DNA of 64,000 bases from Kiritimatiellia bacterium (GTDB lineage Bacteria; Verrucomicrobiota; Kiritimatiellia; RFP12; UBA1067). Made by a program: the position numbers and the translations under genes. Shown piece after piece: positions 8,701 to 16,080 of the stretch (its first letter is position 1; every line of letters starts with the position of its first letter). The DNA lies in the NCBI GenBank assembly GCA_017405115.1, contig JAFRBA010000228.1, forward strand, positions 5,282 through 69,281, given 5' to 3'. The notes below the pieces were generated by a model. The model worked only from the letters and a program-made list of their open reading frames with translations, had not been told where the DNA came from and ran no database searches.

Positions 8701-10452
8701 GCCGAACCGGAGGTAGTTGCCGTTCGTGGTGTACGTGGCTATAAGGCTGTGCCTTGGGCCTGGCATCTCGTTGACGCGCACCTCGGTGGACTCGTCCGTG
8801 AAAGGCTCGGCAAGCGTGTAGGAGTAGATTGCGTAGAGGTTGGTGCTGCAGAGCGGACGTATCCACTTGTCGTGGTTCGCAATGCAGGCCGTCAGAGTAT
8901 GGATGCCGACATAGAACCCGGCGTCGTGTATCCTGCGGACGTAATCCCTCATTTCGTCCAGTCCGCCGGGGAACTGCTTCGGGTCAGGGTCGTTGTGGCC
9001 CAGCGTCTGCGCCCAGCCGGCGAAGTGCAGGTTGGAGAATCCGCCTCGCCGCGCGAGGGAAAGTCCCCATTCCAGATTCCAGGGGTATGGATAGAAGAAG
9101 AAGTACGAACGCCGCCCGACGTCAGAGTCCATTGCCCACGCGCCGCCGCTCGGCGAATGCGGCGCTTGGGCCGCCAATGTCATCGCCTTGAGCTGTCCGC
9201 GGAAGCCATCGCGGGGACCGGCGGCAAGATACGCCGTGCGCCCGACGAGCGGGCATGCCGCGCCAACATCCACCGAAAGCGCGGACTTCGCCTGTGGATT
9301 GCCGTAGAGGTCGCCGGAACGGACACACACAGCGGACTTCTCGTCGCTCCAGGCGTTGACGAAATCACCCTTCCACTTCGCGCAATCGGGCGCGACGCGG
9401 CAGAACGAGAACGACTTGTGCGGGGGCAGCGTCGACCTGACCACACGGAACTCCCATCCCCCATCGAACGGCTTCACAGAGAACTCGACCTCGCCGTCAG
9501 GACAGGCCAGCACGATTCCGCCGTTAGCGGACTTGGCCCTCCAGCTTCTGGCCGCACCGCCGTTCGCAAACGCAGCGGACGCAAAAGACACAGTGTTCTT
9601 CATGAGCTCGCGTCCCGTCGCGTTCTCCTTCAGAGACGTGATCCTGCCACAGACGTCAACTGCCAGCGTAGCGGGGTCCCCCTTCAGCGCAACCGCGACA
9701 GGAGCGTCAAGTCCGTGGAAGCGCACCGGCTCGATGCCGCCGGTGCCGTCGTCCTGGTAGCCCTCGACCTCCGCATGGACGCCGTCGGACGCAAGCTTCT
9801 CAACGTCCTTCGGCGCAAGGGAGCGGGAGTAGAACCGCAGATCGTCGATGAATCCGTCGTGGCACGCCTTGCCGAAGGCGCGCCCGAGGTCGAACTTCTT
9901 CGCCTCCGCGAATCCGCCGTCCCATTTTGCGGACGCAACCTTCTTGCCGTCCACGTACAGCGTCAGATCTGGCCGTGCAAACGTGACGGCAAGATGCGTC
10001 CACTTCGCAGTCGGGATCTTGTCGAGGAACATCTCTTTCGTCTCGCGGAACAGCCCATTGGCGTCTTTCGCCCTCATGCGGAGCGAGGCCGTTCCGTTGC
10101 TGACGAAGAACATCAAGCCGCCGTAGACCCAACCGTCTGTCGAGAGCAGAGCCGGCCACTCTCCCTTGCCGCCACCGTTCCAGCGCGCCCAGAGCGCAAC
10201 GGTGCACTTCTCAGCGCCGGAGACCGACTTTGGGAACGAGGCGAACGACACGGTCGAGTTCGTCCCCGAAAAGGCAAGAGCGCTGCCGAACGGCCCCGTC
10301 ACCCACTTCATTCCGGCGGAAAGCTCGCCGTCTGCCTCTTTGCCTTCGGCGCAGGAGGCTATAGGGCCGCTTCCCTCGTCGAACGTCCAATGGGCGACAA
10401 GACCTCCATCGGACGCAACGGCAGCCGCCACTAGGATCGCAAGCATGTTCAT
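5719..10452 (-). CDS. LamG / glycosidase-like barrel / EEP phosphatase fusion
   Basis: A 1577-residue exported protein, unusual in its domain order. Residues 1-14 are a short signal peptide. About 15-220 form a LamG sandwich (HWTFDEGSG start; FIDDLRFYSRSL end). About 440-880 look like a glycosidase TIM barrel, with repeated aromatic-Asp motifs such as FYFDGSEGMDT. A beta-rich linker follows. The last 270 residues are an endonuclease/exonuclease/phosphatase domain with FNIWGD (about 1314), LQEV (about 1348), GGGDLNS (about 1476) and SDHSP near the C-terminus, the metal and catalytic residues of that fold. It is the last gene of the long operon. Start supported by AAGGAG nine bases upstream. 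Barrel family unassigned; the EEP call is strong. Confidence 0.75.
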   Translation of the reverse strand: MNMLAILVAAAVASDGGLVAHWTFDEGSGPIASCAEGKEADGELSAGMKWVTGPFGSALAFSGTNSTVSFASFPKSVSGAEKCTVALWARWNGGGKGEWPALLSTDGWVYGGLMFFVSNGTASLRMRAKDANGLFRETKEMFLDKIPTAKWTHLAVTFARPDLTLYVDGKKVASAKWDGGFAEAKKFDLGRAFGKACHDGFIDDLRFYSRSLAPKDVEKLASDGVHAEVEGYQDDGTGGIEPVRFHGLDAPVAVALKGDPATLAVDVCGRITSLKENATGRELMKNTVSFASAAFANGGAARSWRAKSANGGIVLACPDGEVEFSVKPFDGGWEFRVVRSTLPPHKSFSFCRVAPDCAKWKGDFVNAWSDEKSAVCVRSGDLYGNPQAKSALSVDVGAACPLVGRTAYLAAGPRDGFRGQLKAMTLAAQAPHSPSGGAWAMDSDVGRRSYFFFYPYPWNLEWGLSLARRGGFSNLHFAGWAQTLGHNDPDPKQFPGGLDEMRDYVRRIHDAGFYVGIHTLTACIANHDKWIRPLCSTNLYAIYSYTLAEPFTDESTEVRVNEMPGPRHSLIATYTTNGNYLRFGNELMQYTGIRREKPYAFTGIRRGVLGTRRGGPYPAGTRVDYPRNHYVAFYPEPDSPLADELAERLGNVYRTCRLDEFYFDGSEGMDTRYGTDAMRHKIFRQLVKDMPPDAKEGPSIEASCNNANNWWFQTRMATTDHGVWGVKRFHDWHVRSAIATSRMANFLEPQMGWWQPRVAVPGRVAGHYLDEMEYFASQNAGHDAAMSIQGVWKLPTPFTQKRQLTVLGWYERARIARAFNADAVVAMKVPGAEFRLRQGKNGVWGLTPVECSYHRADHDSLMKWSLERSEAGAAALRVESLFAVKPYDDAAAMAVLVASDLPNMKTDAAEGVKVSVSSGADKTHGATVRLAAKNGTAQKNGAWARSRKFIASPYLDLGKANAYGFWVKGDGSGALLNFVCRGAKEYHAGTSDHYVRLDFTGWRYFAVAMREREGYASADYVWPYSGAIHDRLRTTVDTKHMQEFSIYLNDIAPSKSAAVEVSEVRALETFPAEAKGLCVSVNGARHELPFALVSGEFAELEGGVWTRYSEMGEPVERATAKTSVALKKGANSFEVKGSFADGSPLRVNTATFALGAAKRAFVEKLTPEMRRAMRHEAMASIVYAPSKGFDGKAAFAVRPGEKATLSLEILGPVDHPALSWKCGGAQGAAEFGATVGEGQLLVCSDGVAWKVVAAKDWSVVSEGRLARPLPEFTGSGEVLISSSDAANAFAVADLTKCYVAPAQYVAAGGKYRFLAFNIWGDFFKNPVHERDLQQLEILKGHDPDFIGLQEVTPRFWKSRLVSGLVAAGYECIGAEMGPNDKHRVAANPVFFRKSRFELVEKGSRWFHPELDYSKGVVWAVVREKATGRKFVVFASHFWWQEKGVADDYLRLLNARMLHETVSDVAKRHGAAVVGGGDLNSPVTSSALKELKKLGWCDAQEKSPETDPRATWRDFPERDASGVYRGVQPEKAKKQEWLDHVFYSPEAVKPIRFSMDRTQQALDVSDHSPVIFDFLMQR

Positions 10453-10515
10453 CTACTCAATCTCCTTAATTTGACGTGCATTATGCCAAACCTATCCTGG
10501 TTGTGGGTAGCGAAG

Positions 10516-13167
10516 TCATTCGAACACGACGATTGCGTAGTCGTACTTGCCGAGCGTCACCTTCGCCGCGCCGTCGACAACGGGAATCTCCTCGCCGTTC
10601 TCGATGTTGCGCGCCCGGAAGCCCGTCTTCAGTCCAAGCGTCTTTGTGTCTGGCGCGATGGAATACTCCGCGCCTCCGCTCCAGTCGCTGACAACGACCA
10701 CCGCCCTGCCTCCGTGCGAGAACGCAAGCGCCGACGTCTCGCCGCCCGTGATCGCTGCGGGGAACGGAACGTCCTCGTCCCAGTAGTTCCACACTCTCGC
10801 ATCCGTGTCGGCATAGCCAAGCGACTTCAGCAGCCGATATGCCCTTCCCCATGCGGACACTCGCCCCCACCATATCTCATGCGTCAGGCAAAGCCCCGTT
10901 CCCTGCCTCTCCAGCGTCTTCAGAGTCTCGCTCTGCGAATCCTTCGTGGCGAAGTACGCCATCACCGCGGTCTTGTTTCCGAACTGGCGCCCTGTCGCCT
11001 CCACCTGGATCAGTTCACGGCTGTAGCGTTCGTGGAGCGGACGATCGGACGGCAGGTCCTCCCATTCATAGTTCAGCCCGGCAAACGACACGACCGGCGC
11101 CATGGCGGTGTTCGTCATATGCACCCAGTTCCGGCGGCTCTCCACGCCAAGCTCAGTCTGAAGGACCGCCGCTCTCCTTATGAGCGCCCGCATGTTGAAC
11201 ATCCCGGTCGACGGCTCGATGCACCCGTCCCGCCGCACATACGCATCAGAGCCCACAAGGTCGAAGCTCGACCTCAGAAAGACGCAGTCCCAGTAGAGGT
11301 AATCGCACGCGCCGGTCTTCAGCATGCGCTCCATCCAATATGCCGCAAAGTCGCGATACGAGGCCGTCGGCTCGCCGGCGTACGCGACGTTCGCCCCCCA
11401 GGCGTACGGACGGTTGGCGAACTCTCCGCCGGTCCACTCGTCGCAGAACGTGCGTCCATCCGGCGTGCCGAGGCGCACTCCCCTGGCGTTGGTGTAGAAC
11501 GCGAGTTTGCGAGACGGATCCCTCTTGCGCAGGGCCGACTCGCGGAGTCCGCACCGCATGTTCACGAGATGGCTGCTGTACACGCCCTGACGTTCCTTCG
11601 CCAGCTCCTCCGGCACGAACGACGCGCGCTCGGTCGCGCATCTGACTGCGTAGGCGTCGTCGTACTTGCCAGCGGCCTTGGCCTCGCCCATCTTGCGGAA
11701 GAACTCTTCCGTGCCGTCGTACGGATGCATGTCGGCGCACCCGGTGAACGACCCCCAGCACTTGCATGTGCCTAGCAGGATGCCAGGCGAGCGTCCACGC
11801 CAGCCGTCCTCCATCGGCTTCACAGGCGTCGCCTGGAATCCCAGCGTGATCGTCGTGGCCTCCTTCAGCCGCACGGGACGGTCGAAGAAGTTGAACCGCA
11901 GCACAACCGTGCCGTCTGCCTCGCGCACGATCTCCTGTCCGCCGCCCTCCCAGCCCCGGTCGTTTTCGCAGAACGCCGCGATGCCGCGCAGCGGGCCGCC
12001 TATCCAGATGTACGGCACGTACCGTCCGCGTATCCGGGAACGCCACGCCTTCGACGACTCCCACACCACTCCATCTCCGGCGGGAATCGCCCCGGCGTAG
12101 TTGCGCCTCATGCCGTCGGCGCAGACGTGCAGCAGTTTTGCGCGCTCGGCCCTCACCGGTATCTCCAAAGACAGCGGTCCGTGGCTGCCGGCCGGCAGCG
12201 ACAGCCTCCACACGCAGCATCCGTCGACGTCCCATTTGCACCTGCCTGAAAGCGCCGCGAGCTCCGATGCGGAACTTGAGAGAAGCCGCATCGGACGCGC
12301 CAGCACATGCTTCCCCGCCGCCACGACCTGCTTCCACAACCCGGTCTTCGTGTCCACCAGATGATGCCGCAGCAAGACGGACACAATCTCCTCGTCGGCA
12401 GATTTCCTGTGCGGACGAGTCTTCACCGGTTCGAAAGGCGGCGGCACCGCGTCGCTCAGCCCGCCCCGGTATCCTTCCCACGCCAGGACATGCCGCTCGA
12501 ACTGCCGCGTCTCCTTGTATCCCGTGCGCGCGTCCGAGAGAGTTAGCGAATACCCGGCCTTTCCGCTTCTGCGCGTCGCCGCGCCGAGATCCGGCACGGA
12601 CCATATCGTCTCCGCGACCTGATTCGTCCCGACCGCCAGCCTCGTCGTCGCGAGAACCGCGCCGCCGGCGTCCAGCAGCGCTGCGTCAAAGCCCTTCGGT
12701 CGCGGCGAAGCCTTGGATACGTTCGCCGAGATCTTGATCTTGTTCCACGACGGGTAGTAGGCAAAGCGAAACTTCACCCCACGTTCCAAGTCTGCGGCGT
12801 CTCCCTTTCCGTTCGGACGCCACCCGGCGACTTTCCTTACGAGAAACTCCTGTCCCGAGAGCGCGTCTCTGACGTCTATGTCGAGGTCAACCTTCTCGTC
12901 GCCGATTATCGGGCCGGACACAGGAACCACGTGAACGGCACCTGCATTGGCGTGGTCCAGCTTCTCCACTCCCGACGGCTGTGAATGCTCGGGGCTGCCC
13001 GACGCCTTCACCTTGAACAGAATCGGCCCCGCCCCGTCGTTGACAAGCCGAATCTTGAGCCGCCAGCGCGAAGCGTCGCACTTGTCCGGCAGAAGCTCGG
13101 CGCGGGGAATCGCCGCTGCGGCAGACGAGAGGAGCGCGGCAATTGCGGCTAAGGCCGGAGCCTTCAT
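10516..13167 (-). CDS. Giant exported glycosidase-like protein, paralogue C
   Basis: An 883-residue secreted protein (signal peptide MKAPALAAIAALLSSAAAA), third of three tandem paralogues. An N-terminal beta-sandwich is followed by a large domain containing GGPLRGIAAFCENDRGW, the repeated phrase ATPVKPMEDGWRG, TFCDEW (about 576) and YLYWDC (about 626). The two acidic motifs are kept in all three paralogues and are candidate catalytic residues of a TIM barrel. The layout recalls the large DUF6067/GH123-like group of putative glycoside hydrolases; this is from memory. Start and stop overlap: its ATG (13167) forms ATGA with the stop of paralogue B, and GGAGG lies upstream. Its last about 285 bases are about 92% identical to those of paralogue A. 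Confidence 0.7.
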   Translation of the reverse strand: MKAPALAAIAALLSSAAAAIPRAELLPDKCDASRWRLKIRLVNDGAGPILFKVKASGSPEHSQPSGVEKLDHANAGAVHVVPVSGPIIGDEKVDLDIDVRDALSGQEFLVRKVAGWRPNGKGDAADLERGVKFRFAYYPSWNKIKISANVSKASPRPKGFDAALLDAGGAVLATTRLAVGTNQVAETIWSVPDLGAATRRSGKAGYSLTLSDARTGYKETRQFERHVLAWEGYRGGLSDAVPPPFEPVKTRPHRKSADEEIVSVLLRHHLVDTKTGLWKQVVAAGKHVLARPMRLLSSSASELAALSGRCKWDVDGCCVWRLSLPAGSHGPLSLEIPVRAERAKLLHVCADGMRRNYAGAIPAGDGVVWESSKAWRSRIRGRYVPYIWIGGPLRGIAAFCENDRGWEGGGQEIVREADGTVVLRFNFFDRPVRLKEATTITLGFQATPVKPMEDGWRGRSPGILLGTCKCWGSFTGCADMHPYDGTEEFFRKMGEAKAAGKYDDAYAVRCATERASFVPEELAKERQGVYSSHLVNMRCGLRESALRKRDPSRKLAFYTNARGVRLGTPDGRTFCDEWTGGEFANRPYAWGANVAYAGEPTASYRDFAAYWMERMLKTGACDYLYWDCVFLRSSFDLVGSDAYVRRDGCIEPSTGMFNMRALIRRAAVLQTELGVESRRNWVHMTNTAMAPVVSFAGLNYEWEDLPSDRPLHERYSRELIQVEATGRQFGNKTAVMAYFATKDSQSETLKTLERQGTGLCLTHEIWWGRVSAWGRAYRLLKSLGYADTDARVWNYWDEDVPFPAAITGGETSALAFSHGGRAVVVVSDWSGGAEYSIAPDTKTLGLKTGFRARNIENGEEIPVVDGAAKVTLGKYDYAIVVFE

Positions 13168-15797
13168 TTCAGCTCTACCTCCATCTGGTCTGGCGTGCCG
13201 TTGAGATCTTGCCATTTGCAGCGGAACCTCTCGCCCGGCCGCCCTCGGATGACAATGTTTCCATGCTTGACAAACGTCATGTACGGCTTGCCGCCGCCAA
13301 CAGGCTCGATTTCGACTTCCGTCGCCCACGGCACGTACATCGGATAGCGGCATTCGACCACGTCAGTCGACGAGCCTTTCGCCTCCTTGCCCGCGGCGCT
13401 CGGGCGGAAGCGCACGATCCGCCAGCGGTAGCCCTCCAGCGGCAACGCGAATGCGCCATCCTCCTTCTGCAGGCGTTCGCCCGTGAACCAGTCCTCCGCT
13501 TCGCATCCCTCGTCGGCGAGCGCGGCGGAAGGCCGAAGCGTCGCCACGCCGTCCTTCTTTTCCCACGACGACACTACGGCGAGCGCCTCGCCGTCTGCCC
13601 GGCGCATCGCAAGCGACGACGTCTCGATCCCACCGACGGAGAGCGGATAGCCCTTCGCGTCCCAGTAGTTCCAGACGCGGGTGCCGCTCGCCCCGTAGCC
13701 CCATTCCAGCAGCTTCGCGCGGAGCTCGTTCCAGCGGCCCATGCGGCGCCACTCCAGCTCGTGCGTGAGCATCACGCCCATCGCGCTGTCGACCAGCTCC
13801 GGCAGCCTGGCGGGGTCTGCCCCGTCGAAATAGCACATGACCCGGGTCCTGACGCCGAACTGGCGGCCAATCGTCTCGGCCAGCAGATAGTCGCGCGAAT
13901 ACCGCTCCTGCAACGGAGTGGACGCGTTGTTGTCCTCGAAGTCGTAGTGCAGCCCGGCAAACGCGGAGATCGGGGCCATTGCCGTGCGCGACATGTGGAT
14001 CCAGTTTCGGCGGCACGGCTTGCCCATCTCCGCCATCGTAACCGCACACCGCCGCACCTGCTCGCGCATGTTGAATATCCCGCTCGCGGCGTGAATCGAC
14101 CCGTCTGCGGTGCGGAACGCGTCGGAGGTCTCCGAGTTGAGGTTGCGCGTGAGCATGGCGCAGTCGAAGTAGATGTAGTCGCACGCGCCCGAGCCCACGA
14201 TGCGACGCCAGCACGTAGCGGCGTAGTCGAGGTAGCTTCTCACCGGGTCAAGCTCGTATGCACCCGAGGCGTCTATGCTGAACGCGCCCCTGTTCACGCT
14301 TCTGAATATCCTCCATTCGTCGCAGAACGTGGAGGCAGGCGGAACGCCAAGCCGTATCCCGCGCCCATTGGTGTAGAACGCCAGATCCCACGCGCCGCCC
14401 TTGGAACCCGCGGCCTCCTTGAGCCCAATGCGAACATGGCGCCGCACCTCTGCCAGGCGCCTCTCGGCCGACGCGGCGTCTACGACGTCCGAGCAGCGGT
14501 AGCCCTTGAGGAACTCGTCGACGAACGCCTCGTCCACGACTCCAGTCCGCCGCGCCTCGGCCATCTTCTTGAATATCCTGTCCGTGCCGTCGTACGGCTC
14601 AATGTCGTTGCAAGGCGTTTGGCAGCCCCAGTACCAGCATCCGCCGAGCAGATGTTCGCCGCCTATCGCGCGCCAGCCATTCTCCATCGGCTTCACAGGC
14701 GTGGCCTGCATGCCTATGTGGATCGTGCGCGGTCTCGCGACATCGAGATGCCCCTGCACGAAGTTCAGCCACACCTCCACGCCGCCGTCGTCCGTGCGCC
14801 TCACGTCCTGGCAGGTCCATCGGCCATGCACCCAGCCCTTGTCGTTCTCTCCAAACACGGAAACGCCGCGAAGAGGTCCGCCGACCCACAGGTACGGACA
14901 GTAGTCGCCGCCGTATGCGGGGCGAAGCTTGCCGCCGTGCCACACGATCCACCTGCCATCCGGAATCCGCCCCGCGTAGTTGTTGCGCGTGCCCGACGAC
15001 ACGGCGTGCATGTGGGTTGCGATCTCCTTCCTGAGCGGTATCCGCAGATACAGCTCGTCCACTTCGCACGAAAGGAGCGTCAGCCGGCAGTCGTACATTC
15101 CGTCGCACCACCATTCGCCGTCGATGCGTCCCTTCAGAAAACCGGCGTCGAACTCGGCGAATCCCTTTGCGGACGTCTTGCGCCGCTCCGTGAAACGGAA
15201 CCCGCCGCCCGATATCTCCACCCTCCTGCCGTTCCTGAGCGCCAGCAACTGCATCGGCGCGGACAGAACGTCCTCGCCCGCCGCCACGATGCGCGACGGA
15301 AAGCCGAGGCTGCCCAGCGTGTGTTCGCGCAGCACGGTGCGGACCATGCCTTCCGAAGCGTCCACGGGGCCGAACGGAGGCGGCACCGTGTCGGAAAGCC
15401 CATACGTGTTGCCCTCCCACTCGAACACGTCGCGGCGGAACGGAACCCGCACAGTCTCGCCGTCCTTCTCGACGAACTCCGCCACGTACCCGCCGTCGCC
15501 GGCCTTCAGCGTGTGCGCCTTCAGGTCGGGGACCATAGCCGACCATTCAGTGGCGTCTGACACCTCGCGGCGGAACACCTGCTCGCCCTTCGCGTCGCGA
15601 ATGGTGAACACGCCGCTTTTCCCTTCTTCTCCGTGCGAAACCCTTATGCGCCCGGCAGTCGGAAAGTACGAGAACCTAAGCGGAAGCTCGTCTATTGACG
15701 AATCGCCCTCGAACCTGGAAGGTGCCCACGATATCTCGCGGGCGAAAGCGCCGACCGTGAACGCCGCGGCCAACGATGCGAGCGCGGCCGCCTTCAT
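13164..15797 (-). CDS. Giant exported glycosidase-like protein, paralogue B
   Basis: The 877-residue protein has a Sec signal (MKAAALASLAAAFTVGAFA) and the same core as its neighbours: ENDKGW, ATPVKPMENGWR, STFCDEW (about 493) and YIYFDC (about 542). It lacks the CBM9-like front domain of paralogue A. It also differs from A and C at the end: instead of their matching beta domain it carries a unique tail (about 800-877). Its start forms ATGA with the stop of paralogue A and its stop overlaps paralogue C, so the three are co-translated. A role in the same polysaccharide as the neighbours is likely; linkage specificity is unknown. Confidence 0.7.
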   Translation of the reverse strand: MKAAALASLAAAFTVGAFAREISWAPSRFEGDSSIDELPLRFSYFPTAGRIRVSHGEEGKSGVFTIRDAKGEQVFRREVSDATEWSAMVPDLKAHTLKAGDGGYVAEFVEKDGETVRVPFRRDVFEWEGNTYGLSDTVPPPFGPVDASEGMVRTVLREHTLGSLGFPSRIVAAGEDVLSAPMQLLALRNGRRVEISGGGFRFTERRKTSAKGFAEFDAGFLKGRIDGEWWCDGMYDCRLTLLSCEVDELYLRIPLRKEIATHMHAVSSGTRNNYAGRIPDGRWIVWHGGKLRPAYGGDYCPYLWVGGPLRGVSVFGENDKGWVHGRWTCQDVRRTDDGGVEVWLNFVQGHLDVARPRTIHIGMQATPVKPMENGWRAIGGEHLLGGCWYWGCQTPCNDIEPYDGTDRIFKKMAEARRTGVVDEAFVDEFLKGYRCSDVVDAASAERRLAEVRRHVRIGLKEAAGSKGGAWDLAFYTNGRGIRLGVPPASTFCDEWRIFRSVNRGAFSIDASGAYELDPVRSYLDYAATCWRRIVGSGACDYIYFDCAMLTRNLNSETSDAFRTADGSIHAASGIFNMREQVRRCAVTMAEMGKPCRRNWIHMSRTAMAPISAFAGLHYDFEDNNASTPLQERYSRDYLLAETIGRQFGVRTRVMCYFDGADPARLPELVDSAMGVMLTHELEWRRMGRWNELRAKLLEWGYGASGTRVWNYWDAKGYPLSVGGIETSSLAMRRADGEALAVVSSWEKKDGVATLRPSAALADEGCEAEDWFTGERLQKEDGAFALPLEGYRWRIVRFRPSAAGKEAKGSSTDVVECRYPMYVPWATEVEIEPVGGGKPYMTFVKHGNIVIRGRPGERFRCKWQDLNGTPDQMEVELK

Positions 15798-16080
15798 TCG
15801 AACACCACCATTGCGAAGTCGTACTTGCCGAGCGTCACCTTCGCCGCGCCGTCAGCGACGGGAATCTCCTCGCCGGTCTCGAGATTGCGCGCCCGGAAGC
15901 CCGCCTTCAGCCCGAGCGTCTTTGCGTCTGGCGCGATGGAATACTCCGCGCCTCCGCTCCAGTCGCTGACAACGACCACCACCCTGCCTCCGTGCGAGAA
16001 CGCAAGCGCCGAGGTCTCGCCGCCAGTGATTGCGACGGGGAACGGAACGTCCTCGTCCCAGTAGTTCCAGACCTTCGCGT
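15794..16080 (-). repeat. 3' end duplicated between paralogues A and C
   Basis: The last about 285 bases of paralogue A match the last 285 of paralogue C (10516-10800) with 22 mismatches by hand alignment, about 92% identity. Similarity drops sharply further into the genes. This covers the C-terminal beta domain (WDEDVPFP to IVVFE or MVVFE). Confidence 0.8.

Noticed and set aside
13143..15560. Plus-strand open frame of 805 codons opposite paralogue B
   Set aside because: Arg/Ala/Pro/His-rich antisense frame created by high GC; no motif, start site or promoter. The same applies to long plus-strand frames opposite 5.7-12.6 kb, 15.8-17.9 kb and 62.3-63.7 kb.
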